A stretch of DNA of 64,000 bases from Betaproteobacteria bacterium UBA1934 (GCA_002337055.1 DDFG01000001.1:101163-165162), one strand, 5' to 3'; counted from the stretch's first letter, positions 29,601-37,620 are shown. Notes: generated by a model not told the origin, from the sequence alone. Program-made: numbers and translations.

Positions 29601-29812
29601 CTTCGTTGGCCTTCATTCTCGGCGTTATGCCGTTAGTCATCTCGACCGGTGCCGGCGCCAATAGCCGGCACGCCATCGGCACGGGTGTCGTTGGTGGAAT
29701 GTTGGCGGCGACCTTGCTGGCCATTTTCCTGGTGCCTGTGTTCTATGTTGTGGTGCGCAAGTTCTTCCCCGGCCATTCCCGCACGCATCACGAGGAGAAC
29801 GAGCATGCGTAA
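26687..29812 (+). CDS. RND multidrug efflux transporter, HAE-1 (AcrB/MexB) type
   Basis: A 1041-residue proton-driven trimeric pump exporting hydrophobic and amphiphilic drugs. It opens MAKFFIDRPIFAIVLALAI, the standard HAE-1 start. The transmembrane helix 4 proton-relay pair is visible in GIVVDDAIVVVEAVERI (near residue 405) and the helix 10 lysine in SSKNAILIIEFA (near 935). Length and 12-helix layout with two periplasmic loops are normal. Substrates cannot be told from sequence alone. It overlaps the outer-membrane gene by 8 bp. Confidence 0.96.
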   Translation: MAKFFIDRPIFAIVLALAIVLAGLLGLHSLPLMQYPAVAPPAIAFNINYPGASAKVVEDTVTSLIEQEMNGIEHLLYMESTSELGTGSVTLTFEPGTNIDIASVEAQNRYKRIEARLPDDVRRIGVPVTKPSRNFVMIVSLYSPDKSQSTVDLGSYAAANVLDPLRRVKGVGEAMLFGTEYSMRIWLQPEKLHGYNLAPSDVMKAVRAQNVELATGELGQAPAATGQQFNAPIIVKSRLTTPEQFGNILVRTQADGSAVRVKDVARVELGSQGYDIYARMDGQPNAGIAIRVSPDGNALDVVKAVRAKMNELERYFPKGISWLVPYDTSNFVEISIQEVVITLVEAVFLVFLVMFLFLENIRATIIPTVVVPVALIGALAGLYVLGYSINVLTLFAMALAIGIVVDDAIVVVEAVERIMTTEGLPPREATRKAMDQIINAIIGITVVLMAVFAPMIFFGGSVGVIYRQFAVTLMLTMLFSALMALSLTPALCAAILKHQPGKEIMPTTGFFGWWNRTFARATQGYLGVVGRMVKKTGRWLLLYATIIIATGWLFLHLPGSFLPEEDQGYFVSMIQLPPGSSQERTVEVLSQVEQYFLKQPEVEHVIGVVGFSFFGRGQNAALTFVRLKDWGERTSKDQSSQALIRKANMALFQIKQAMIFTINPPPIPELAATGGFDFRLQDRGGIGRDKLMEARNVALGLAGKNPALTAVRPEGQEAGPQLLLDVNRQKAETLGVSIADLNDTLQSTLGVAYVNDFERQGRILRVQMQAEATTRTTPEELLRIPVRARDGKMVPLSELVTARWSLGPPKLDRFNGLPSMKISGSAAPGKSSGEAMGAMESVADQLPPGSGFEWAGTSFEEKVAGANAPFLFALSLLVVFLALAALYESWSIPFAVMLVVPLGIFGATLAVTLRGLPNDVYFKVGLIAIIGLSSKNAILIIEFARELQERGMSAIDATLEACRLRFRPILMTSLAFILGVMPLVISTGAGANSRHAIGTGVVGGMLAATLLAIFLVPVFYVVVRKFFPGHSRTHHEENEHA

Positions 29813-31199
29813 GCCTTTTCCCTCGCTGACTGCCATCGCGGTGATGGCGGCGCTGTCGGGTTGCACGCTGATGCCCGACTATCAACGACCGGAATTGCCG
29901 GTCAAGGCCGCCTGGCCGGTCGCTGAAGATGCCGCGGCCAAACGCGGCGCCGAGACCACCGACTGGCGAGCCTACTTTCCCGATGCGCGCATGCAGGCGC
30001 TGATTGCCGCCGCGCTTGAGCACAACCGCGATCTGCGCATCGCCGTGGCACGCGTTGCCGAGGCCAGGGCGCTTTACGGGGTGGCCCGCGCCGATCGGTT
30101 GCCCAATTTCGACCTGGCGGCCAGCGGCAGTACCGCCAAGGTTCCCGGCGATCTGTCTCTGACCGGGGTGCCGACGACCTCGCGCCGCTACGACGCGAAT
30201 ATCTCGATGTTGTCGTTCGAACTCGACCTCTGGGGCCGCGTCCGCAGCTTGAACGCCGCCGCGCTGGCCAGCTATCTGGCCACCGAAGAGGCGCAGCGGG
30301 CATTTCGTCTGGGTCTGATCGCCGATGTGGCGAATGCCTACCTGACCAGAGTCGAACTCGAACAACGCGTCGGACTCGCCCGCGAAACCCTGCGCACGCG
30401 GGCCGAAATGCGAACCATGATCGAGCGTCGGCGCGAAGTTGGTCTCGCCGGCGATCTCGACTACCTGCAAGCGGAGGGCATTTACCAGCAAGCGCGTAGC
30501 GATCTGGCCAATCTGGAACGCCAGAAGAGCGCGGCCGATAACGCCCTGGTGCTGCTGGTCGGCACCCAGCCTGCCGATTTGCCGGCGGGGCGTTCGCTGG
30601 CCGAGCAGGCCATCGTCCCAGATCTGACGCCCGGGTTGCCGGCGGAAACGCTGTTGAAACGCCCGGATGTGCTGGCCGCCGAACAGCGGTTGATCGCAGC
30701 CAATGCCAACATCGGCGCCGCGCGAGCTGCCTTTCTACCGCGCATTGCCCTGACTGCGGCCGGCGGTTCGGCCAGCCGCGATCTTTCCAACCTGTTCGAC
30801 AGCGGGTCTGGTGCCTGGTCGTTCCAGCCGGTATTGCGCCTGCCGCTATTTGATTTCGGACGGAACTCGGCCAATCTCGACATTGCCGAGGCTCGCAAGG
30901 TTGCGGCGGTGGCGGACTACGAAAAGACCGTCCAGCAGGCCTTCCGTGAAGTGGCCGATCTGCTCGATGCGCGGGTCAGCCTGGCGGCACAGGCCGATGC
31001 CCTGGGCCGCGTCGAGAAGACCCAGGCCGAACGTCTGCGGCTGGCCAAGGCCCGCTACGAGGCCGGCATCGCCAGCTATCTGGACGTGCTCGATGCCGAA
31101 CGCGACGCCTTCAATGCTCAGCAAGGCTCGCTGGCGGCCCAGCGCGCCCTGCTGACGGCGGCGGCGCAGTTGTACAAGGCTCTGGGCGGCGGCGCCTGA
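29805..31199 (+). CDS. RND efflux outer-membrane factor, NodT/OprM-type lipoprotein
   Basis: The 464-residue channel subunit completes the tripartite pump. It has a lipoprotein signal with lipobox LSGC (Cys20), then GCTLMPDYQRPELPV, the typical OprM-like opening, and two OEP repeats. The second contains the SYLDVLDAERDAFNAQQ stretch near the C-terminus. ATG 29805 overlaps the pump stop by 8 bp; longer frames run inside the pump gene. A strong terminator follows within 20 bp, ending the operon. Confidence 0.95.
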   Translation: MRKPFPSLTAIAVMAALSGCTLMPDYQRPELPVKAAWPVAEDAAAKRGAETTDWRAYFPDARMQALIAAALEHNRDLRIAVARVAEARALYGVARADRLPNFDLAASGSTAKVPGDLSLTGVPTTSRRYDANISMLSFELDLWGRVRSLNAAALASYLATEEAQRAFRLGLIADVANAYLTRVELEQRVGLARETLRTRAEMRTMIERRREVGLAGDLDYLQAEGIYQQARSDLANLERQKSAADNALVLLVGTQPADLPAGRSLAEQAIVPDLTPGLPAETLLKRPDVLAAEQRLIAANANIGAARAAFLPRIALTAAGGSASRDLSNLFDSGSGAWSFQPVLRLPLFDFGRNSANLDIAEARKVAAVADYEKTVQQAFREVADLLDARVSLAAQADALGRVEKTQAERLRLAKARYEAGIASYLDVLDAERDAFNAQQGSLAAQRALLTAAAQLYKALGGGA

Positions 31200-31213
31200 G
31201 GGTTGATGGTTCG

Positions 31214-31254
31214 ATCAAGGATTTGCCCGTCAGGCAAATCCTTGATTTTCTTTG
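31214..31254 (+). terminator. Intrinsic terminator after efflux operon
   Basis: A perfect 14 bp stem ATCAAGGATTTGCC / GGCAAATCCTTGAT (31214-31227, 31233-31246) with a CGTCA loop is followed by a T-rich stretch. Its tail directly abuts the rpsF -35 element. Confidence 0.93.
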
Positions 31255-31280
31255 ACTGTGCGGCCGTCTCGCCGTATAAT
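31252..31280 (+). promoter_or_regulatory. rpsF operon promoter
   Basis: TTGACT (31252-31257) and a perfect TATAAT (31275-31280) are separated by exactly 17 bp, a near-consensus sigma70 promoter. The expected start near 31287 gives a leader of about 60 nt, in which an S6:S18 autoregulatory RNA site is conceivable, as in other bacteria, but I did not resolve one. Confidence 0.9.
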
Positions 31281-31346
31281 GCTCGGCTTTTCAACCTTGC
31301 CCCACCGTAATCGCATGGCGGGGGGTATTAGCCAAAAGGAGTGTTC

Positions 31347-31736
31347 ATGCGCCATTACGAAATCGTCTTTATCGTCCACCCGGACCAGAGCGAACAGGTC
31401 CCGGGCATGGTCGAGCGTTACAGCTCGGTCGTGACCGGCAAGGGCGGCAAGATCCACCGTCTCGAAGACTGGGGTCGCCGTCAACTGGCCTACCCGATCC
31501 AGAAAATCCACAAGGCTCACTACGTTCTGATGAACATCGAGTGCGACAGCGACACGCTGAACGAACTCGAGCACTCGTTCAAGTTCAACGACGCCGTGCT
31601 GCGCCACCTGACCGTCAAGATGAAGCAGGCTGTGACGACCCCTTCCCCGATGATGAAGGAAGAGAAGTCCAAGTCCCTGCTCGGCGGCGGCGATGCGCCG
31701 GCGGAACAGCCCCAGGCCCAGGCCGTCGAGGCCTGA
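31347..31736 (+). CDS. rpsF: 30S ribosomal protein S6
   Basis: S6 binds the central domain of 16S rRNA as a heterodimer with S18. The 129-residue protein starts MRHYEIVFIVHPDQSEQVPGMVERY, typical of S6, and ends in an Ala/Gln/Glu-rich tail. ATG 31347 follows AAAAGGAG. The frame could start 6 bases earlier at an in-frame TTC/GTG context, but the SD spacing favours this ATG. First gene of rpsF-priB-rpsR-rplI. Confidence 0.97.
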   Translation: MRHYEIVFIVHPDQSEQVPGMVERYSSVVTGKGGKIHRLEDWGRRQLAYPIQKIHKAHYVLMNIECDSDTLNELEHSFKFNDAVLRHLTVKMKQAVTTPSPMMKEEKSKSLLGGGDAPAEQPQAQAVEA

Positions 31737-31763
31737 TCGCGGATCGTTGCACGGGAAAGGAAA

Positions 31764-32093
31764 CTGAACCGCGTCGAACTCTCCGGCAAGCTGGTCGAGC
31801 GCAAACCCTTGCGCTATACCCCCGCCGGAGTGCCCGTCAGCGAAGCCGTGCTGGAGCACGGTTCCACGCAGATAGAGGCCGGCGCACCGAGGCAGGTGGT
31901 GTGTGAAATCGCAGTTGTCGCCCTCGGGCCCACAGCCCAGTGGATGCAGGCGGTTTCGCTGGGTGGGGCGGTCAAGGTGACCGGATTCCTCGCCGCCCGA
32001 AGCCGAAACAGCAAGACGCCCGTGCTGCATGTTCAAGCAATAGAATTTTTGGAAGGAAACGAAAATGGCTCGATTCTTCAAGAAGAAGGATGA
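31764..32093 (+). CDS. priB: Primosomal replication protein N (PriB), apparent CTG start
   Basis: PriB is a single-stranded DNA-binding OB-fold protein that helps PriA reload DnaB at stalled forks. The conserved core reads NRVELSGKLVERKPLRYTPAGVPVSE, then VLEHGSTQIEAG. The first beta strand lies upstream of the first TTG in frame (31809), so that TTG would truncate the fold. Between the in-frame rpsF stop (31734-31736) and that strand there is no ATG, GTG or TTG; CTG at 31764, 3-4 bases after AAAGGAA, is the best start and gives 109 residues, the usual length. It overlaps rpsR by 29 bp. Confidence 0.85.
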   Translation: MNRVELSGKLVERKPLRYTPAGVPVSEAVLEHGSTQIEAGAPRQVVCEIAVVALGPTAQWMQAVSLGGAVKVTGFLAARSRNSKTPVLHVQAIEFLEGNENGSILQEEG

Positions 32094-32340
32094 CGACAAG
32101 AAAAAGAAGCGCGGCGGCGGTCTCTTCAAGCGCCGCAAGTTCTGCCGTTTCACGGCGGAAAAGGTCGAACAGATTGACTACAAGGACATCGACGTTCTCA
32201 AGGATTACATCACCGAGAACTTCAAGCTGATGCCGGCGCGTCTGACCGGCACCAAGGCCGGCTACCAGCGTCAGCTGTCCGTGGCTGTCAAGCGCGCCCG
32301 CTTCCTGGCGCTGCTGCCGTACACCGACAACCACCAGTAA
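32065..32340 (+). CDS. rpsR: 30S ribosomal protein S18
   Basis: S18 pairs with S6 in the 30S platform. The 91-residue protein has a Lys-rich N-terminus (residues 5-15) and the conserved core RRKFCRFTAEKVEQIDYKD and LTGTKAGYQRQLSVAVKRAR. GGAAGGAAACG precedes ATG 32065, inside the 3' end of priB. Confidence 0.98.
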   Translation: MARFFKKKDDDKKKKRGGGLFKRRKFCRFTAEKVEQIDYKDIDVLKDYITENFKLMPARLTGTKAGYQRQLSVAVKRARFLALLPYTDNHQ

Positions 32341-32355
32341 TCGGGAGAGAGCACC

Positions 32356-32805
32356 ATGCAAATCATTCTGCTCGAGAAAGTCGTCAACCTCGGTAACCTC
32401 GGCGATGTCGTCAAGGTCAAGGACGGTTACGCCCGCAATTTCCTGATCCCGAAGGGCAAGGCCCGTCGCGCCACGCCCACCGCGCTGGCCGAGTTCGAAG
32501 CCAAGCGCGCCGAACTGGAAAAGGTGCAAGCCGACAAGCTCGCCGCCGCACAGGCCTTTGGCGAAAAGCTGACCGGTGCGATCATCACCGTCGCCCGCAA
32601 GGCCGGTCTGGATGGTCGTCTGTTCGGCTCGGTGACCAACTACGACATCGCCGATGCCTTCAAGGCTGCCGGCCACGACGTCGACAAGGCCGCGATCCGC
32701 ATGCCGGATGGCCCGCTCAAGGCCATCGGCGAATTTCCGCTGGAAATCGTCCTCCACACCGACGTGGCCGTTACCGTCAATGTCGCGGTGGTCGCCGAGA
32801 AGTAA
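32356..32805 (+). CDS. rplI: 50S ribosomal protein L9
   Basis: L9 binds 23S rRNA near L1 and affects reading-frame fidelity. The 149-residue protein shows the signature VNLGNLGDVVKVKDGYARNFLIPKGKA, a long connecting helix (about 41-75) and the C-terminal domain. GGGAGAG provides the ribosome-binding site. Last gene of the operon before a strong terminator. Confidence 0.98.
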   Translation: MQIILLEKVVNLGNLGDVVKVKDGYARNFLIPKGKARRATPTALAEFEAKRAELEKVQADKLAAAQAFGEKLTGAIITVARKAGLDGRLFGSVTNYDIADAFKAAGHDVDKAAIRMPDGPLKAIGEFPLEIVLHTDVAVTVNVAVVAEK

Positions 32806-32826
32806 TTTCAGGCACCTTGCCCACAA

Positions 32827-32854
32827 GAGCCCCGCACTTTGCGGGGCTTTTTTT
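32827..32854 (+). terminator. Intrinsic terminator after rplI
   Basis: Stem AGCCCCGC / GCGGGGCT (32828-32835, 32841-32848) with an ACTTT loop, followed by six to seven T residues. Confidence 0.93.
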
Positions 32855-32891
32855 GTCTACCGCGAGACATGCCGATCACCTGGGAGCCACC

Positions 32892-33443
32892 ATGAAAAAA
32901 CTGCTGTGGATGCTGTTTGTCGGCGCGAGCCTTGCGCACGCGCAGGAGAGGATGCTGGTCGAAAAAGTCGAGGTGGCAGCTGGTCCAGCCGAAGTGTTTG
33001 CCGCCTGGACGACCACCGACGGGGTTAAGACGTTCTTTGCGCCCGATGCCCATATTGAACTGCGGGTGGATGGTCCTTACGAAATCTTCTTCAATCCGCT
33101 CGCGAAACCAGGGCTGAAAGGTGCAGACGGCATGCGTGTGATCGGATTTCAGCAGGACAGAATGCTGAGCTTCACCTGGAACGCACCGCCCCATTTGCCT
33201 GCCGCCCGACAGCAGCGCACCCATGTGACCGTGCGGCTGACTCCCCATGGCGACCATACTCAGGTGACCCTGACACACGCCGGGTGGGGTGATGGCGGCG
33301 AGTGGGATCAGGCCTACGACTATTTTGGCAAGGCCTGGAAGATGGTGCTGGGCAACCTGCAAAGGCGCTTTGCCAGCGGCCCGATAGACTGGAGCGACTG
33401 GATGGCGAGATTACGGGCAGCCGAGGCTTCCGGGCAACGCTAA
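32892..33443 (+). CDS. SRPBCC/AHSA1-like protein with signal peptide
   Basis: The 183-residue protein begins with a classical signal peptide (MKKLLWMLFVGASLAHA, cleavage about residue 17) followed by an activator-of-Hsp90-ATPase-like START fold: VEVAAGPAEVFAAWTTTDGVKTFF, MRVIGFQQDRMLSFTWNAPP, TQVTLTHAGWGDGGEWDQAYDYF. That family normally binds hydrophobic ligands in the cytoplasm, so export is unusual. It stands alone between the rplI terminator and dnaB. ATG 32892 is preceded by GGGAGCC. Ligand unknown. Confidence 0.85.
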   Translation: MKKLLWMLFVGASLAHAQERMLVEKVEVAAGPAEVFAAWTTTDGVKTFFAPDAHIELRVDGPYEIFFNPLAKPGLKGADGMRVIGFQQDRMLSFTWNAPPHLPAARQQRTHVTVRLTPHGDHTQVTLTHAGWGDGGEWDQAYDYFGKAWKMVLGNLQRRFASGPIDWSDWMARLRAAEASGQR

Positions 33444-33561
33444 AGCGCGGTGGTGTTCAGCGCGCGCAAAGCTGCTCAGGTGCGACGGATTTGTGCGAAT
33501 GGCGGCCTTTGCTTGATATTGCGCTGCGCTGGAGGCAGCTCTGGCCTGCTACACTAGCAGG

Positions 33562-34959
33562 ATGAATACCCCGCGCTTCTCCAGACAAAAACCGGCGGTT
33601 GACCCGGTCGTCAGCCAGTTGCGAGTGCCTCCGCATTCCATTGAATCAGAACAGTCCGTACTGGGCGGGTTGATGCTCGACAACCACGCCTGGGATCGGG
33701 TTGACGGCCTGCTCAACGAGGCCGACTTCTACCGCGACGAACACCGCCGCATATTCCGGCAGATTCGTCGTCTGTTGGACATGGGCAAGCCGGCCGACGT
33801 CGTCACGGTGGCCGAGGCGCTCGATACGGCGGGCGAGAGCGAGCAGACCGGCGGACTCGCCTATCTGGGCGAACTGGCGCAGAACACGCCCTCGGCCGCC
33901 AATATCCGTCGCTACGCCGAAGTGGTGCGCGAGCGGGCGGTCTTGCGCCAGTTGATCACGGCCGCCGATGAAATCGCCGGCGATGCCCTGAACCCGATGG
34001 GTCGCGAGACGGATGCCTTGCTGGACGCTGCCGAAGCACGCATCTTTGCCATTGCCGAGGCAGGGGGGGGCAAGCAGGATGGTTTCGTCCATATCAACCC
34101 GTTGCTGACGCAGGTGGTTGAGAAGATTCAGGAATTGCACGACCGGGAGAATCCGACCGACATTACCGGCGTTCCGACGGGATTCACCGACCTCGACAGG
34201 ATGACCTCGGGCTTGCAGCCGGGCGATCTGATCATCGTCGCCGGGCGTCCTTCGATGGGCAAGACCGCCATTGCGCTCAACATGGCCGAATATGTCGCCG
34301 TCGAGTTTGGCGCGCCGGTGGGCGTGTTCTCCATGGAAATGGGCGGCGCCCAACTGGCCATGCGGATGATGACTTCAATCGGCCGGCTCGATTCCTCGCG
34401 GGTGCGGACCGGCCGGCTCAACGACGAAGAATGGTCACGTCTTTCGTTTGCCTTGGGCAAGCTGCACGAGGCGCCGATTTATATCGACGAATCGGGCGGT
34501 CTCACGCCCGGCAATCTCCGCGCCCGCGCGCGGCGGCTGCATCGCCAGTGCGGCAAGCTGGGCCTGATTGTCATTGATTATTTGCAACTGATGACCACTG
34601 CTCGCCAGGGCGAAAACCGGGCGACCGAAATCTCCGAAATTTCCCGCTCGATCAAGGCGCTGGCCAAGGAATTGCAAGTGCCGATCATCGCGCTCTCGCA
34701 GCTCTCCCGTAAAGTGGAAGAGCGGCCTGACAAACGTCCGATGATGTCCGATCTGCGCGAATCTGGTGCCATCGAACAAGACGCGGACGTCATTTTGATG
34801 ATGTACCGCGAAGAGTACTACAAGCCAGAAACCGAGGAAAAAGGCACCGCCGAAGTCATTATTGGCAAACAGCGTAACGGCCCGACCGGTACCGTGCGCC
34901 TGGCCTTTCTCGGCGAATACACACGCTTCGAAAATCTGGCGCAGCCAGGGCGATACTAA
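33562..34959 (+). CDS. dnaB: Replicative DNA helicase DnaB
   Basis: DnaB is the hexameric 5'-3' helicase at replication forks. The 465-residue protein has the N-terminal primase-interacting domain (SIESEQSVLGGLMLDN, about 27-42), a linker, and the RecA-like domain with Walker A GRPSMGKTA (about 228-236), Walker B-type LIVIDYLQLM and the C-terminal DRPMMSDLRESG-like arginine region. No intein is present. It follows priB in the same neighbourhood, fitting its loading partner. A 118 bp spacer separates it from the SRPBCC gene. Confidence 0.97.
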   Translation: MNTPRFSRQKPAVDPVVSQLRVPPHSIESEQSVLGGLMLDNHAWDRVDGLLNEADFYRDEHRRIFRQIRRLLDMGKPADVVTVAEALDTAGESEQTGGLAYLGELAQNTPSAANIRRYAEVVRERAVLRQLITAADEIAGDALNPMGRETDALLDAAEARIFAIAEAGGGKQDGFVHINPLLTQVVEKIQELHDRENPTDITGVPTGFTDLDRMTSGLQPGDLIIVAGRPSMGKTAIALNMAEYVAVEFGAPVGVFSMEMGGAQLAMRMMTSIGRLDSSRVRTGRLNDEEWSRLSFALGKLHEAPIYIDESGGLTPGNLRARARRLHRQCGKLGLIVIDYLQLMTTARQGENRATEISEISRSIKALAKELQVPIIALSQLSRKVEERPDKRPMMSDLRESGAIEQDADVILMMYREEYYKPETEEKGTAEVIIGKQRNGPTGTVRLAFLGEYTRFENLAQPGRY

Positions 34960-34982
34960 AAATTTACGACGAAAGGGCTGGC

Positions 34983-36194
34983 ATGGAACTCCATGGAAAA
35001 CGCATTCTTCTCGGCGTTACGGGCGGAATCGCCGCATACAAGGCTGCCGAACTGGCGCGCGCATTCATCCGTCAGGGCGCCAGTGTGCATGTGGCGATGA
35101 CTGAGGCGGCGACGCATTTTGTCGGCCCGGTCACTTTCCAGGCACTGACCGGACAGGCCGTGTACTGCGAGCAGTGGGATACGCGCATGCCCAACAACAT
35201 GGCGCACATCGACCTTACCCGCAACGTCGATCTCGCGCTGGTGGCCCCGGCAACCGCCGATTTCATCGCCAAAATGGCGAACGGCATCGCCGACGACCTG
35301 CTGTCGTCGCTGATCCTCGCGCGCGATTGTCCGCTGATGGTTGCCCCGGCGATGAACAAGCAGATGTGGCATGCCGCGCCGACCCAGCGCAATGTTGCGC
35401 AGTTGCGGGCGGATGGCGTTGCCATCGTCGGCCCCGGCGTTGGCGAGCAGGCCTGCGGAGAGGTCGGCGCGGGGCGGATGCTGGAACCGGAAGAGATTCT
35501 CGACGAAGTGATCGCGTTCTTCACGCCCAAGGTGCTGGCGGGCAAGACCGTACTGATGACGGCGGGGCCGACCTTCGAGGCCATTGACCCGGTGCGCGGC
35601 ATCACCAATCTTTCTTCCGGCCGCATGGGTTATGCGGTGGCGACAGCCGCCCGGCGCGCCGGAGCGGCGGTGACGCTGGTGTCCGGGCCGGTTTCGCTGC
35701 CCACGCCGGCCGGAGTGGAACGCATCGACGTGCAGAGCGCGCTCGACATGCAGGCGGCCGTGATGGCGCGGGCGGCGACTGCCGACATTTTTATCGGTGT
35801 GGCGGCGGTAGCCGACTACAGGGTAGCCGACGTGGCGGCGCACAAGCTCAAGAAAGATGATGGTGGACCACCGAGCATCCAGTTGATCGAGAACCCAGAC
35901 ATCCTCGCCGGCGTCGCTGCCCTGCCGGAGGGGCCGTTCTGCGTCGGCTTTGCGGCGGAAAGCCGTAACTTGGAAGAATATGCACAAAACAAGCGGCGTA
36001 AGAAGAACGTCCCGCTCATTGCGGGCAATCTGATTCAGGAAGGCTTTGGCGGTGACGACAATCGCCTCGTCCTGTTTGACGAGGACGGCACCCACCCGCT
36101 GGCGCCGGCCTCGAAATCCGTCCTGGCCCGGCAGTTGATTGAACATCTGGCCGGCCTGATGCGTCCCGTGACGCGCCCGAATCCCCGTAACTGA
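34983..36194 (+). CDS. coaBC: Bifunctional phosphopantothenoylcysteine decarboxylase/synthase
   Basis: CoaBC joins cysteine to 4'-phosphopantothenate and decarboxylates the product in coenzyme A synthesis. The 403-residue fusion has the FMN-dependent CoaC half (LLGVTGGIAAYKAAELAR at 10-27; PAMNKQMW near 123) and the CoaB half from about 180 (VLMTAGPTFEAIDPVRGITNLSSGRMG; CVGFAAES; KRRKKNVPLIAGN). It forms coaBC-dut with an 8 bp gap, the same pairing as in E. coli. Confidence 0.97.
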   Translation: MELHGKRILLGVTGGIAAYKAAELARAFIRQGASVHVAMTEAATHFVGPVTFQALTGQAVYCEQWDTRMPNNMAHIDLTRNVDLALVAPATADFIAKMANGIADDLLSSLILARDCPLMVAPAMNKQMWHAAPTQRNVAQLRADGVAIVGPGVGEQACGEVGAGRMLEPEEILDEVIAFFTPKVLAGKTVLMTAGPTFEAIDPVRGITNLSSGRMGYAVATAARRAGAAVTLVSGPVSLPTPAGVERIDVQSALDMQAAVMARAATADIFIGVAAVADYRVADVAAHKLKKDDGGPPSIQLIENPDILAGVAALPEGPFCVGFAAESRNLEEYAQNKRRKKNVPLIAGNLIQEGFGGDDNRLVLFDEDGTHPLAPASKSVLARQLIEHLAGLMRPVTRPNPRN

Positions 36195-36202
36195 GTCTCG
36201 CC

Positions 36203-36649
36203 ATGCACCGAATCGACGTTGTCATTCTCGACGCCCGCCTGAAAGAGGCGCCTCCCCACTATGCCACCCCGGGTTCGGCCGGGCTCGACCTGCGCGCCTG
36301 CCTGAGCGAGGCGCTCCACCTGCCGCCTGGCGGCACCGTGCTGATTCCCACCGGCATGGCGATCCACCTTGCCGATCCGGGGCTTGCCGCCATGATCCTT
36401 CCGCGCTCGGGCCTGGGCCACAAGCACGGCATTGTGCTCGGCAATCTGGTCGGCCTGATCGATTCCGACTATCAGGGCGAAATCATGGTCTCAGTGTGGA
36501 ATCGCAGTCAGGAGGCTTTCACGATCCAGCCAATGGATAGGATCGCTCAACTGGTGGTGGTGCCGGTGCTGCAAGTCGCCTTCAACGTGGTCGAGCAATT
36601 CGACGCCAGTCATCGCGGCGCCGGCGGCTTTGGCAGTACGGGCAAGTAA
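36203..36649 (+). CDS. dut: Deoxyuridine 5'-triphosphate nucleotidohydrolase
   Basis: Dut hydrolyses dUTP to dUMP and pyrophosphate, keeping uracil out of DNA and feeding thymidylate synthesis. The 148-residue trimeric enzyme shows all five motifs in order, including GSAGLDLRA (motif 1), PRSGLGHKHGIVLGN (motifs 2-3), GLIDSDYQGE and the C-terminal RGAGGFGSTG arm. It follows coaBC by 8 bp. Confidence 0.97.
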   Translation: MHRIDVVILDARLKEAPPHYATPGSAGLDLRACLSEALHLPPGGTVLIPTGMAIHLADPGLAAMILPRSGLGHKHGIVLGNLVGLIDSDYQGEIMVSVWNRSQEAFTIQPMDRIAQLVVVPVLQVAFNVVEQFDASHRGAGGFGSTGK

Positions 36650-36666
36650 GGCAGGCCGGACACGGC

Positions 36667-37608
36667 ATGAAACTTCAGCAACTGCGCTATATCGTCGAGA
36701 TCGAGAAGCACGGCCTCAATGTTTCGGAGGCAGCGGAGAGCCTGTTCACCTCGCAGCCGGGCATTTCCAAACAAGTCCGCATGCTCGAAGACGAGTTGGG
36801 GATTGCCATTTTCGAGCGCAACGGCAAGCGCTTTACCGGCGTGACTGAACCGGGCAGAGTGGTATTGACGATTGCAGCCCGCATTCTGCGCGAGGCCGAC
36901 AATCTGCGGCGCGCCGGCGCCGAGTTCGCAGCCGGTTCATCGGGCAGCCTCGTGCTGGCGGCGACCCATACCCAGGCGCGTTACGCTTTGCCGCTGGTGG
37001 TTCGCGATTTCGTCAGCCAGCATCCGCAGGTCAGGCTGGAAATGCATCAGGGCAGCCCGACGCGGATCGCCGAATGGGTCGCCGCCGGCGAGGTCGACAT
37101 CGGTATCGCCACCGAGGCGTTGGATCAGTACGATGAGTTGGTGACGCTACCGGTGCGGCAATGGTCGCATTGCGTCATCGCGCCCGAAAAACACCCCATT
37201 CTGGCCTGTCCAACTTTGAGTATCGATGAACTCGCCCGCTGGCCGCTGGTGACCTACGACATGGCGTTTGCCGGGCGTTCGCGCATCAACCGGGCTTTCG
37301 AGCGGGTGGGGCTGACGCCCAACATCACGCTCACTGCACTTGATGCCGACGTGATCAAAACCTACGTTGGGTTGGGCCTCGGGCTGGGTATCATTTCCGC
37401 GCTGGCTTTCGATGCCCGGCGTGATACCGGGCTGGTGGCCCTGGAGGCAGGGCATCTGTTCGAATCCAACACGACCCGCATTGCCCTGCGGCGCGGCACC
37501 TATCTGCGTGCCTATGAATACGATTTCATCGCGCTTTTTGCTCCTCACCTCGGCCGAAAGGTGGTCGAGGCGGCGATGCTGGGGGGCGGCGAGCAATACC
37601 AGCTTTGA
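36667..37608 (+). CDS. cysB: CysB-type LysR-family transcriptional regulator
   Basis: CysB activates sulfate assimilation and cysteine genes in response to acetylserine. The 313-residue protein has the family-specific N-terminus MKLQQLRYIVEIEKHGLNVSEAAESLFTSQPGISKQVRMLEDELG (winged helix-turn-helix, 1-60) and a periplasmic-binding-like effector domain with THTQARYALP near residue 100 and GLGLGIISALAFD near 240. It follows dut by 17 bp and may be cotranscribed. Cbl/SsuR paralogues share the motifs, so the exact regulon is inferred. Confidence 0.92.
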   Translation: MKLQQLRYIVEIEKHGLNVSEAAESLFTSQPGISKQVRMLEDELGIAIFERNGKRFTGVTEPGRVVLTIAARILREADNLRRAGAEFAAGSSGSLVLAATHTQARYALPLVVRDFVSQHPQVRLEMHQGSPTRIAEWVAAGEVDIGIATEALDQYDELVTLPVRQWSHCVIAPEKHPILACPTLSIDELARWPLVTYDMAFAGRSRINRAFERVGLTPNITLTALDADVIKTYVGLGLGLGIISALAFDARRDTGLVALEAGHLFESNTTRIALRRGTYLRAYEYDFIALFAPHLGRKVVEAAMLGGGEQYQL

Positions 37609-37620
37609 GTGTTCGCCGGG

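Noticed and set aside
31809..32093. priB start at TTG 31809
   Set aside because: It would remove the first conserved beta strand of the OB fold; CTG 31764 after AAAGGAA fits length and conservation better.
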